In this document: positions 50,843-60,200 of the stretch, piece by piece
Numbering within the stretch: position 1 is the first letter of the stretch
Layout of the letters: each line of letters starts with the position of its first letter
Source: Nocardia aurantiaca
GTDB taxonomy: Bacteria; Actinomycetota; Actinomycetes; Mycobacteriales; Mycobacteriaceae
DNA: 64,000 bases
Assembly: GCF_009708175.1 (NCBI RefSeq)
Contig: NZ_WMBB01000013.1
Coordinates: forward strand, 143,788-207,787
Direction: 5' to 3'
The notes under the pieces: model-generated
Seen by the model: only the letters and a program-made list of their open reading frames with translations
What the model was told of the DNA's origin: nothing
Databases searched by the model: none
Program-made: the position numbers and the translations under genes

Positions 50843-51322
50843 ATGCCGACCGATCGACGGGACTGGCTTCGACAATTATTGCGGCGCAAACCTACTCGGC
50901 ATGTGGTCGCTAGCGGTATCTGCTCCGCGGCAGTCACGGCCTGGATCGCCAACCGGGCCGGGATGCCGCTCACCGCATCATCCGGAGCGTTTATATTCGC
51001 CGCTCTTCTGTTCAGCGGCATTACCCACCTGTTCCACGAAGTCCGAGGCAGTGGACGAGACAACGCCTTCGGTCACAACGTAAACAACGCGTCGGACCGT
51101 CAACTGCTTCTTTCCTGCGTGCGCGAGGCCGTGGTCACAAGGCAGTTGAACTCAGATGATCTCGCGCACGTCCTGACGAAGGCGCTGGAGGTCATCTCGA
51201 CCGACGACGCCCCGCCGAAGGACTGGCCGCCACCGCTGCGCCGCCGACACCCGTCGCGCCGCGACTCCCCGTCGCCGCGGCGGCGGCGTTCGAAACGACC
51301 CTGTCGGTCGCCACAGGAGTGA
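50843..51322 (+). CDS. Hypothetical membrane protein
   Basis: This 159-residue protein has a basic N-terminus (RRDWLRQLLRRKPTRH), two short hydrophobic segments (VVASGICSAAVTAWIA and SSGAFIFAALLFSGITHLF), a soluble helical part, and an Arg/Ser/Pro-rich tail. GGAAGAAGG precedes ATG 50843. No family is recognised. It follows the defence operon on the same strand after a 220-bp gap, so it may or may not belong to it. Confidence 0.55.
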   Translation: MPTDRRDWLRQLLRRKPTRHVVASGICSAAVTAWIANRAGMPLTASSGAFIFAALLFSGITHLFHEVRGSGRDNAFGHNVNNASDRQLLLSCVREAVVTRQLNSDDLAHVLTKALEVISTDDAPPKDWPPPLRRRHPSRRDSPSPRRRRSKRPCRSPQE

Positions 51323-51480
51323 ACATTCGCCAACTCCCGCCTTCTCTTTGGATATCGTGACAACGGCCGACATGGCGCGAGCAAGGCAGCTGGCTCGAGC
51401 CCATGACTCGTCGCGCCATCTTTCTGGGCCCCTGCATTCGAGACAAGAAGAGCTATCGAGGTTTGCGGCCCAGCCGACAT

Positions 51481-51876
51481 TCAATCCAAGCTCGGAGCCG
51501 ACAGGCAGGCACAGAGATCTTCAGAGGCGGGAACACCGTCCCGCAGATGAGAAAGTGCGAGATTGTAAGCGGTATCCAGGGATTCGACATCATGCCCGTC
51601 GGCGAGCGCATCGTCCGCTTCGCTCACATCGTATAGGCAGGCGTACCAGTGCAGAATTCCGTCGCGATCCTCGGCGAGTCCGTTGTCGACAGTCGTGACA
51701 ATCAGTTGTAGAGGATGATCGGTGCCCGGCACATTGCCGAGCGCCGCCTCAATCGCCATGCAGCCACCGCCGGTGTTAATGATCTTCACGGACGGCCCGA
51801 ACCGTTCCGCGAGGGCGATCAGCTCAGGCTGATATGTCTCGTCGAGGCGAGCCTTGTAAGCGGCTTGAGAGTCCAT
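51481..51876 (-). CDS. Hypothetical protein (actinobacterial/phage-type small family)
   Basis: This 131-residue acidic protein begins MDSQAAYKARLDETYQPELIALAERFG and contains INTGGGCMAIEAAL, followed by DGILHWYACLYD. Proteins with the NTGGGC core are common in actinobacteria and their phages, usually with no assigned function. GGAGGG lies 9 bp before ATG 51876. Its neighbours give no clear context. Confidence 0.6.
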   Translation of the reverse strand: MDSQAAYKARLDETYQPELIALAERFGPSVKIINTGGGCMAIEAALGNVPGTDHPLQLIVTTVDNGLAEDRDGILHWYACLYDVSEADDALADGHDVESLDTAYNLALSHLRDGVPASEDLCACLSAPSLD

Positions 51877-52086
51877 TCGGTTACCCTCCACATCCCGTGC
51901 GATCACGTTAACCTCACCGTCCCCGGCGATCAAGCAGCGACCCATGCGTGTTGCCCGAGGTCCTCACCGCTGCCGGGCACCAACGTACCCGAAGCTTGTT
52001 CGGCTGGACTCGAGACGGTCACAAGAACCGGGCCACTTCGACGAGCGCCATCACCGGGATTGGCGACGACCTGCATATCCTTCTGA

Positions 52087-53301
52087 TCAGACCATCTCTC
52101 CTAGGAGACTGGGTGTTGACATCGAGCGCACGCGTCGACAACCGATGCGGGGATCGGGGGCCGGCATGACGTCGATTAGCGCCTGCGGCTGTTCGCCATT
52201 GCTGACGCGACTCCACCGGGCCTGCAACAGGATCCATTCGTCTTCGGGGGCGGAGCGTATCCGCCCTTTGATGTCGGCGGTCAGGCGTACTCCGGAAAGG
52301 AGCGCCTTGCGCACAGCGTCAATGAGTGGCGCGTCCGACGGGTGGATTTCTGGGGTGTGGTGCAGCCAGCCTGCCATCCGACTGGCGGGATCGGCCATCC
52401 ACTCGTGAATGACGCCAGCACCCAGGTCAACAAGACCGATGGCGTGGCCGGGTGGAATCGGCATGTGCCGAATGACACTTGGGCATGGGTCGGGTACGCC
52501 TGGGGCCGGCGCGTCGCTGATGTCACAGACGATCGCTCGGAGGGTACGCGTGGAGTCGGCATCGGAGGCTCGGGCGGCGAGGTAGAGCCGACGGTGCGCG
52601 CCGTCGATGAAAGTCTTTGCGGCAGTGCCAATCCAGCGGTCTGCCGGGTTTTCCACATTGAAGAGGGAGAGGAAGGCAGCGTGGCTGTCCCAGTATTCGA
52701 AGTGAGACAGCATCTCGGGTAGCGTGCGCTCGGCGGGGCCTTCGGCATGGGCTTCGCAAAGTAGGAATTGCGCTGTTGGACAGGCTTTTACGAGGCCGGG
52801 ATTGATCCATTCGATAGCGCCGACGATTGGAGGTGGCGGCGGCTCGTCGCTGGCCCCTCCGGACCATACGATGACGGCGTGCACCTTTCCGGATGGGCCG
52901 ATTACCGGATTGGCGAGCACTCGGATCACCCGGTCTCCCGGCAGGGTGAAGAATTTGTCCTGCTCCCGGCCTGTGCGGAGACAGAGCTTGATGGCGAACT
53001 CCAACCGGCTGGTGACCGCGCTGCCGAATGCGACGCTGGCGCGGGTGAGTCGGGCGAAGGCACGGGGTGACACTCCGTCCAGGACCACGGAGTACTCGTC
53101 CGGCCCGGTCAGTGTTTCGATTACGGCCCAGGGAAAGGTCCGATCGTGCTCGGTGCAGGGCAGCGCTCGAGCGTGCGGCAGGCTGGTCCGAGATCCGGAC
53201 GGCCGCGCGGTCGGCAGGCTGGGGTGGGTAGAGCGCCGAGACGCGGGCTGCGAGGCTTTTCGATGGGCTGCGGGGATACCGCGTGAGCGTGAATTGGTCA
53301 T
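52087..53301 (-). CDS. Rv3651-like protein, divergent paralogue 3
   Basis: This protein of about 404 residues shares family landmarks with the other Rv3651-like proteins: FPWAVIETLTGPDEYSVVLDG, VHAVIVWSGG, GAIEWI and GAGVIHEWMADPASRMAGWLH, then HPSDAPLIDAVRKAL...GRIRS. It is more divergent than the copies at 22591 and 53452 and carries a basic N-terminal tail and a C-terminal extension. ATG 53301 is preferred over the longer frame. It lies 150 bp downstream of the frameshifted paralogue on the same strand; the pair is probably a tandem duplication. Confidence 0.62.
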   Translation of the reverse strand: MTNSRSRGIPAAHRKASQPASRRSTHPSLPTARPSGSRTSLPHARALPCTEHDRTFPWAVIETLTGPDEYSVVLDGVSPRAFARLTRASVAFGSAVTSRLEFAIKLCLRTGREQDKFFTLPGDRVIRVLANPVIGPSGKVHAVIVWSGGASDEPPPPPIVGAIEWINPGLVKACPTAQFLLCEAHAEGPAERTLPEMLSHFEYWDSHAAFLSLFNVENPADRWIGTAAKTFIDGAHRRLYLAARASDADSTRTLRAIVCDISDAPAPGVPDPCPSVIRHMPIPPGHAIGLVDLGAGVIHEWMADPASRMAGWLHHTPEIHPSDAPLIDAVRKALLSGVRLTADIKGRIRSAPEDEWILLQARWSRVSNGEQPQALIDVMPAPDPRIGCRRVRSMSTPSLLGEMV

Positions 53302-53451
53302 GGGTCCGACCCCTTTCCAGGCAGCATGCATGCTTGATCGTCGCCGGAACAATTCCGGTGAACGCTGCCTGGCGTAGTCCACGTCGAACCGACCACAGCC
53401 GGATTCCCACGTTGCGTGGGAGCGCGATCTCCGATTTTATCTCGCAAATAC

Positions 53452-54478
53452 TCAGCGATCGATAGTGAATTTGACGAGTCCGGCCGTCGTCTCCTGGTCG
53501 ATGGCGACGAGACTGACGCGGGCGGCGATCGGGACCCAGCTGCCGTCGACACCGCGGACGCGGAGCCGCCCGGTCGTGCTCGACTTCGCGAGTCCTTTGG
53601 CCATCTCGATCATCGTTCGATGATCGTCGGGGTGGACCTCGGGCGGGGGTTCGTCGACGATGCCTCGCCATGCGATCTGTTCGGGGATCGGAGACCCGTG
53701 CACCCACCGGATCAATCGGAGGTTGCGGAGGCTGATCAGGGCGCGATACTCCCCTGGCGGGACATCCGCTTCCAGCAGCCGGTGTTCGAGGAGAACAAGG
53801 GGCTCGGGCCTGCCGTCGGAACCGGTGGCGACCTCCTGGCTGATGCCGCGTGCGACGCGGTGGACTGTGCCGTCGACGGGCTGTTCGTAGATGCGGCAAG
53901 AGAAGTGGGGAGCGGAAGCTCGATCCGTCGCGGCGATGGACGGTCCAAATGCCTTGGTGGGTGCTGCCGGGTACGGCGGCGATGATGCGCTTCATGGCGA
54001 TGAGTTCCCGCTCGTCGGTCTGGACTTGGGCGAACATGTTCGCCAGCGACCGTTCCTGTCCGCGCTGTTCCTCGGGGATGTCGGCGAGTTCGGCCCACTC
54101 GGGACTGCCCAGCGCGGTCAAGGTGGTGAGGTTGATGTCCCATGCCCCGACCCGCGGACGCGGAGGAGGTGTCTGGTCGTCGGTACCGGACCACACCTGG
54201 ACTCCGTGCAACCGGCTTCCGACGATATGCGGATACACCTCGACATGCCGACCCGCACCGGCCGCCGTTAGCGGCTCACGCGACCGCGCGACCATGGTGA
54301 CCGCTTGCCGGATCTTGGCGGCCGCGCCCTTCACTGCCTTGTCGAGAGAAAGAAACTCCTTCGGATGACCACCCCAATCCACAATTGTGTAGTTACCGTC
54401 CAGTTCACCGAATGTCTCGACGAGCAGCCATTGTGGCGAGCGCGCGTGTTCCTCCTGACGTAGGATTTCCTGGACCAT
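53452..54478 (-). pseudogene. Rv3651-like protein, paralogue 2, frameshifted
   Basis: From ATG 54478 the protein reads PQWLLVETFGELDGNYTIVDWGG, HGVQVWSGTDDQ, GAWDINL, then HQGIWTVHRRDGSSF. At the G4 run 53907-53910 the frame breaks. Removing one base restores HFSCRIYEQPVDGTVHRVARG through LVLLEHRLLEAD to EVHPDDHRTMIEMAKGLA and the stop at 53452. The corrected product is ~341 residues, the same size as the intact paralogue at 22591 (338). The homopolymer position allows a real inactivation, a phase-variable slip or a sequencing error. It is divergent from a P450 gene. Confidence 0.75.
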
Positions 54479-54528
54479 GTCGCAATAGTGCGCCTTTCAT
54501 TTCCGAAGATCACGGAAACGGGGAAACG

Positions 54529-55767
54529 ATGTCGACGGAGACCGTGAACTTCGACGAGGCGCACTTTCGGGATCCGCACCAGTTCTATCGGCAGGTCCAC
54601 CAGCGCGGGCCCATGCACCGCTTCATCACCCCGGCAGGAGTCCGCGGGTGGCTCATCACTGGCGAACCTCTCGCGCGCGCCGTCCTCACCGACCCCCGGA
54701 TCGGCAAGGGGCGCGACACCATGCTCGGAGTTTCCGCGGCCGACGCGAGCGACATCGGACTGAAGCAGCGACTGCTGCGATACGGCACAGAGTGGGTGGT
54801 GACGCACATGCTCGGCGCGGACCCGCCCGAACACGGTCGGCTCCGATGTGCGGTCGCCAACCACTTCAGCCCGCCTGCCGTCACCGCACTGACGCCCCGT
54901 ATCGAAGAGCTCACGAATGAGTTCCTCGATGCCATGGATCCAGCCGCGCCAGTCGATCTCGTGCCAGCCCTGGCTTGCCCACTGCCGGTAGCCGTTATCT
55001 GCCACATCACGGGAATCTCCCGTGAACACCAGCATCGGATCGAATGGTCCTCGGCCGTGCTATCCGACGTCACGGTCGCAGACGCTCGGGAGTTACGAAG
55101 GGCCAGCATCGATTTCGCTCGAACGATACTGCCGCATTTCGCGGCTCGGCGAGTCCGGCCGCGCGATGACTTGATCACCTCGCTAGCTCGCCAGATGGCC
55201 ACCGGCGACGTGAATCTGAAGGAAGCCCTATCGACGGTGGCGCTGCTGTTGATCGCAGGGCACGAAACCACCTCGAATCTGATTCTCGGAACGATTCTCG
55301 CGCTGCTGCGCGATCCTGATGAGCTGGATCGCGTACGCCGGGATTCCACCAGGATCGCCGCGGTGATCGATGAAACCTTACGTACTGAACCGCCATTACC
55401 GGTCGCTACATTGCGCCAGGCGCACACCGATCTGGAACTCGCCGACCAACAGATCAAACGTGGTGAACTGCTGATGGTTTCGTTGCTCGCGGCGAACCAT
55501 GATCCCGAGACCGTCGATGATCCATACACATTCGACGCAGACCGGGTCTCTCGCCATATGTCCTTCGGCGTCGGAATCCATCACTGTCTGGGGGCACGCC
55601 TCGCACGGGTCGAGGCGATGACCGCGGTTACCGGAATACTCCGTCGGTATCCCCACATCAGGCTGGCCGTCCCGTCGGAGTCTCTTCGGTGGCGGCGCAG
55701 CATCTTCTTCCGACGGCTGGAGTCCTTGCCGGTGTCGCTCACGCGTGAGCCGGTGCGAATCGCGTAG
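54529..55767 (+). CDS. Cytochrome P450 (CYP105/107-like)
   Basis: This 412-residue soluble P450 has I-helix IAGHETTSN, K-helix IDETLRTEPPL, and heme loop MSFGVGIHHC353LGARLARVE. This is the type used in actinomycete secondary metabolism and xenobiotic oxidation. GGGGAAACG precedes ATG 54529. It is divergent from the frameshifted Rv3651-like gene, with only 50 bp between starts. No ferredoxin is adjacent. The substrate is unknown. Confidence 0.9.
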   Translation: MSTETVNFDEAHFRDPHQFYRQVHQRGPMHRFITPAGVRGWLITGEPLARAVLTDPRIGKGRDTMLGVSAADASDIGLKQRLLRYGTEWVVTHMLGADPPEHGRLRCAVANHFSPPAVTALTPRIEELTNEFLDAMDPAAPVDLVPALACPLPVAVICHITGISREHQHRIEWSSAVLSDVTVADARELRRASIDFARTILPHFAARRVRPRDDLITSLARQMATGDVNLKEALSTVALLLIAGHETTSNLILGTILALLRDPDELDRVRRDSTRIAAVIDETLRTEPPLPVATLRQAHTDLELADQQIKRGELLMVSLLAANHDPETVDDPYTFDADRVSRHMSFGVGIHHCLGARLARVEAMTAVTGILRRYPHIRLAVPSESLRWRRSIFFRRLESLPVSLTREPVRIA

Positions 55768-55860
55768 ATCCGCGCCGTGCCCTCACGGGCCGACCCGACC
55801 TCAGTGGATGAGGCGGCTAGGCTTACCGCGCGAGTTGGGTGGGAGGGCGTGAAGGGGTGG

Positions 55861-56046
55861 ATGGGGATCATGGGTAGCCCGGAGAAGTTGGGGTGGAAGG
55901 CGTTTGCGGTCGCGGCCACCGGGGTGACCGGGGCCGTGGCCATCCTGGCAGGGACGGATTCGCGGTCTACAGTCGCTGGTTCGCCTCCACGACAGCGAAG
56001 TACCGCAAGAGTCCCTGTAATGGCACGTATTACTGTGATGCACTGA
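55861..56046 (+). CDS. Possible small membrane protein
   Basis: ATG 55861 preceded by AAGGGGTGG opens 61 codons with a TM-like segment (KAFAVAATGVTGAVAILAG) and a basic tail. The remainder of the 55768-56097 gap holds nothing else I can support. It may be spurious. Confidence 0.3.
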   Translation: MGIMGSPEKLGWKAFAVAATGVTGAVAILAGTDSRSTVAGSPPRQRSTARVPVMARITVMH

Positions 56047-56097
56047 CGGTTTCGAAGCCAAATGATCATCTGATATTGACCGGAGGGGGCACGGAAG

Positions 56098-57240
56098 GTG
56101 ATTACCCGGGAGGCGTTGCGGGGTCACGTGTTGGAGGAGTTGCTGGCTCGCCTGCTGCAGGACAACGGATACCGACTTCTCGTTTCCGCGAAGCAGGATC
56201 CTGATGCACTCGTCCAGGGCAAGAACGGTCTCCTCGTTCGTGGGCGCGGCGGCAATCATCAGGCCGATGTCCTCGGCGAGTTCGACCTTCCGGTGCCTTT
56301 CTCGTTGCCGCTGCGAATCTTCGTGGAAGCCAAGTGCAATCGCACCAGCGTCCGGCTGCCCGTGGTTCGTAATGCGTACGGCACGGTCCATGATGTCAAC
56401 GAGCAGTACTCCCCGTTCTCGTCCGACCCCAATCCGGTATCGGTTCGGCGCTATCACTATCGGTACACCTTGTTCTCGACCAGCGGGTTCAGCACGGACG
56501 CGCAGCGGTACGCACTGGCCCATCAGATATCCCTGGTAGATCTGTCCAACCCCGGATTCGCGCAGTTTCGAGCGCTGGTCGAGCAGGTAGCCGACGCGAT
56601 GTACGACCTCGCTACCCGGAACCAGATCTCGACCTTCCCGTTGGGACAGATGCGTATCGCACTGCGCCACACCCTAGAGACTTGGACCGGCGATGACCTG
56701 GTGACCGTTGAAGAGTTCGAATTCAGCGAGACCATCGACGACTTGGCTGAGTCCCAGGACGAGCCGGAGGTCATGACAAGCAGTCGAACAACATCGAAAC
56801 GGCCTGCGCGCAAGTGGCTTCCAGAGCATGAGTTGGCTCAGATCATGGCAGGCTTGCGCGCGGAGCCGCTCGGAGAGCTGCTGATCGGATTTCCTGCTGC
56901 TCCCTTCATCCTGGTCTTCAAATGTGAGAACCCCGCTGCCTTCGCCGCGTACCTGCATGTGCACCCGAGTTCGGAGATTCGGGTGCACATCGAGTTCGCG
57001 GAACGCGGACACCACGACGGTGACTGGGTCATCGTCCCCGCTCACGGCCCACAGGAGTTTCGTCTACTTTTCGCTCTGCCCGATCTTCTCGCCGATTGGC
57101 TGCTCAACAGCGAAGGGCCCGCAGCGCCGCGCGTTCGTGACATCAAGCGTGGCATGCTTTCCTCGCTCGTCGTATTTCAAGGCAACCGCCTCATCCGACT
57201 GCTGTACGAACCGCATCCCGATCGTCAGCGGCATCGGTAG
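56098..57240 (+). CDS. Stand-alone restriction-endonuclease-like protein
   Basis: This 380-residue protein has an N-terminal PD-(D/E)XK-like domain (~5-170). It begins REALRGHVLEELLARLLQDNGYRLL and has the catalytic-type pattern QAD57VLGEF ... IFVEAK (D...ExK), as in Mrr/Holliday-resolvase-like nucleases. A linker (~215-240) and a C-terminal domain (~240-375, LGELLIGFPAAPFILVF, RVHIEFAE, RLIRLLYEPH) follow. No methyltransferase or helicase is adjacent. Such orphan nuclease-like genes are common near integrative elements. The GTG start follows GGAGGGGG. Confidence 0.65.
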   Translation: MITREALRGHVLEELLARLLQDNGYRLLVSAKQDPDALVQGKNGLLVRGRGGNHQADVLGEFDLPVPFSLPLRIFVEAKCNRTSVRLPVVRNAYGTVHDVNEQYSPFSSDPNPVSVRRYHYRYTLFSTSGFSTDAQRYALAHQISLVDLSNPGFAQFRALVEQVADAMYDLATRNQISTFPLGQMRIALRHTLETWTGDDLVTVEEFEFSETIDDLAESQDEPEVMTSSRTTSKRPARKWLPEHELAQIMAGLRAEPLGELLIGFPAAPFILVFKCENPAAFAAYLHVHPSSEIRVHIEFAERGHHDGDWVIVPAHGPQEFRLLFALPDLLADWLLNSEGPAAPRVRDIKRGMLSSLVVFQGNRLIRLLYEPHPDRQRHR

Positions 57241-57277
57241 CAACCCCGAGAATGTCGAAGCGCTGTGGGTGATCCAG

Positions 57278-60200
57278 TCAGAGACCCATGTCGTTGAGTT
57301 CACGCACCGCGGTGTCGGTGGAATGATCAGGTGCGAGTGAATTGGTGCCGCCATCCGGACGATCCGCTTCTCGCTGTTTCTCGTTCGCCCGCATCAGCTC
57401 TTCCGCCTCTCGCTGGTCGTCTGGAAGATCGCAGCGGCGCTGATGTTCCGCCTGAGCTGCGGCGAGGTCGTGGCGGCGCCGCTCCGCATCGGCTGCCAGG
57501 CGGTGTTGGTATAGCCGTTGGTCGAAATCCGGTGTGTCAGTTCGGGTCCAACGGAACAGCACTGCGTCGGTGGCGGCGCTGAGCGCGAGTTGGGTGGTGA
57601 GATCGCGGATTCGCTGCTCAAGTTCCCCGTCGGAAAGGCGCCGGAACTGTTGATCCGGTCCGGGCTCGACGGCTTCGGCTGCCGGTGACGTGTCACGGGT
57701 GGCGGGGCTGGTATTGCAGACAGTTCGGAATTCGCTTCGGGCCGGTAGGTCCAATGGTGTGGTGGGCTCGAGGCCGAGTCGCTGGAGTTGGGTGAGCTTC
57801 CATTGGTAGCGGAAGCGGGCCTGGTTGAGTTCTGTCAGGTCGAGATCGTCGGCGGCGAGGCGGGTGGTTTCGACGTCGGCGGCGGTGACGATTCCGGTGG
57901 GACCGGCGATATCGATCAGTTCGCGGAAGGCGTTGTCGGACAGAGTTTTCGCGCGCTCGACAGCGGCGGTTGCGGAGTCGGCGCAGATCTTCGCTAGGTG
58001 CAGTTCGAGCGCGTCGCTGTCGGTGATTGGCTGCGCACGCAATTGGGAGAGTTGTGCGGCCAACGCGGTTCGGGTGGCGGGGTCGGGGATGGCCGTGGTC
58101 AGCGCGTCGAGATCGTCTGGATCAGTATCGTGGGCTTTGATTCGGATGCGGTGTGCGAGTTCGTCGACGCGGGCGTGGAATTCGGCGGCTTCGCGATCGG
58201 CGGTGATCCAGTCGGCGTGTGCGTCGCGGGCGGCGAGCAGGTAGGGGCGTTGTTCGTCGCGGCGGGTGCGCAGCCGGTCGAGATGGCTTTGAAGGCTTGT
58301 AGGTGGCGGCCGGTGCCGCAGTGGTAGGCGGTGAACAAGGCGCGGTAGACGGCGGCGTATTCGTCGTGTTCAGCGTTCAGCGCTATGGCGGGTTCGGCGG
58401 CGGGGAGGTCGCGGTGGTCGGGGATGGTTGCTGGGTCCACGGGCGGTTCCCACCTCGTGTCGTCCTCGTCACAGAACTCGCCGTCGAATGGTTCACCGGT
58501 GTCGGTTGCGGATGAATCATCGGGTGGGGCAAGTGCTTCCAGGGATGCGAGGTAGTCCGCGTCGACGTTGATCGGAAGGTTCGCAATATCGTCGTCGGGC
58601 TTGCCGAGATGTGGGTCCGCATTGTGGTCGGGCTCGGGTGGATGGCCGTGGCGGGCGGCGTATTCCTCGTCGTCGGCGGGGTGCGGTGGCGGCTCGTCGG
58701 GGACGTCGGCACGAGCGTGGTGGAGGTCGAGGTGGTGGCGCGTGAGGGCGGTGATCCGCCATGCCAGTGCGGTGGCGTACTGGTCGGGGCGGAGCCGATC
58801 GTCGGTGTGGCAGGCGTCGCGCAGCAGGGTGGCAGCGGTGGCCAGTAGCTCCCCGCGGGCTCCACCGGATGGGGTCGGCGGACTCGACGGCGGCGATCAA
58901 ACGGGGCCATGCGGGATCGGCTTGTATGAACGTGGCCAGCGTCGGGCCGAGGACGTCTTCGACGTCGGTTATCCAGCCTGGCCGCAATGGATCGACGTTG
59001 CGGTGGTCGGCGTCGAGCACGCCGAGATCGAGATCGCCGACCAGCCGCCACCACAGGGCGGCGGCGGGCCGTTCGTCAGGCAGCGGGCCGCGCTCGGCGG
59101 CGTCGTATAGTAGTGCGGGAACGTCGATTCCGCACGGTGGGCCAGGTCGAGGCGGGCGGCGAGCGCTGGCCAGAAGGCGTCGGCCGCGATGCGCGAATCG
59201 ATGGCATCGACAGCGGGTACCCACTTGCCCAGGGTGTCGGTGAGATCGCCCACGAGAGCGGTCACACGTGCGTCGAGCGCACGTTGATGCCGGTGCGCAG
59301 AACCGAAGTCGGGCAGCGTGGGCCCAGTTGGTCGGTGGTCGGCATCATCGACGCGACGCGCGGCACGCCACACCGCGACAGCACCCACCACTCCGGAATC
59401 GCCCGTGGGAGCGGCCAACAGGGGCCGCGCCCAGGCAGGGGCGGTAGCCGGTGTCCACACGTGGATTCGGCGTCGAATCTGGGCCGCGAGGTCGGTGACC
59501 AAGCGAGCGCGAGCAACCAGATAGGGACCGAATTCGGGGTGGTCTCGCAACGCATCGGGGATTCCGATCAGCCAGGGCAGCGGCCCTGCTCCGCAGGATT
59601 GCGGATCGGAGTGGTCCAGCCGCCAATCCAGAACGGCGGCCGGATCCCGGACGCTGTCGAAGTCGCGTTCGTCGATCGCAGCAGCCAAGCGTTGCAGCGG
59701 GTCACCAGGCTGCCCGTCGGCATGTGGGGTGATCGCGATGATCGCCAGATGCTGCCGTAGCGCGGGCCATCCGCCGCAGTCGGTGAGGCCGGGGTACAGC
59801 TGCTCGCTTTCGATGTCGATGCGGTCCATGACCTCGGGGCCGGCGAGGTGTTCGGCTGCCGCGCCCAGGGCGTAGGCGTAGGCGTCCACGGCGTGCGTGA
59901 GCCGGGTTTCGGGTGTGTGGATTTCGCGGTGCTGGGTTGTCGCCGACCGTTGTGTGGTGTCGCGGGCGAGGGTCTCGGTGAGGATGTCGACCACCGTCGG
60001 CGGATGCATCGCGCGGTCGCTGAGCATGTTGTGGGCCAAGTCGACCGCGGTCTGGGCGTAGATGTCGTTGCGGCGGCGTCCTCGTGAGATCGCTACGTAG
60101 AGCTGGGCGCGGGTCTCCGAGCCGGTGAGTACGCTGTGCCCGGCGTCGGCGGTGATGCCTTGGGCGGAGTCGATGGTGGTGGCCCACCCGAGCGTCACTT

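Noticed and set aside
52523..54478. A 651-codon frame spanning two Rv3651-like genes
   Set aside because: After ~190 codons it leaves the family frame at the G4 indel and continues out of phase through the next gene; it is an artefact of the frameshift.
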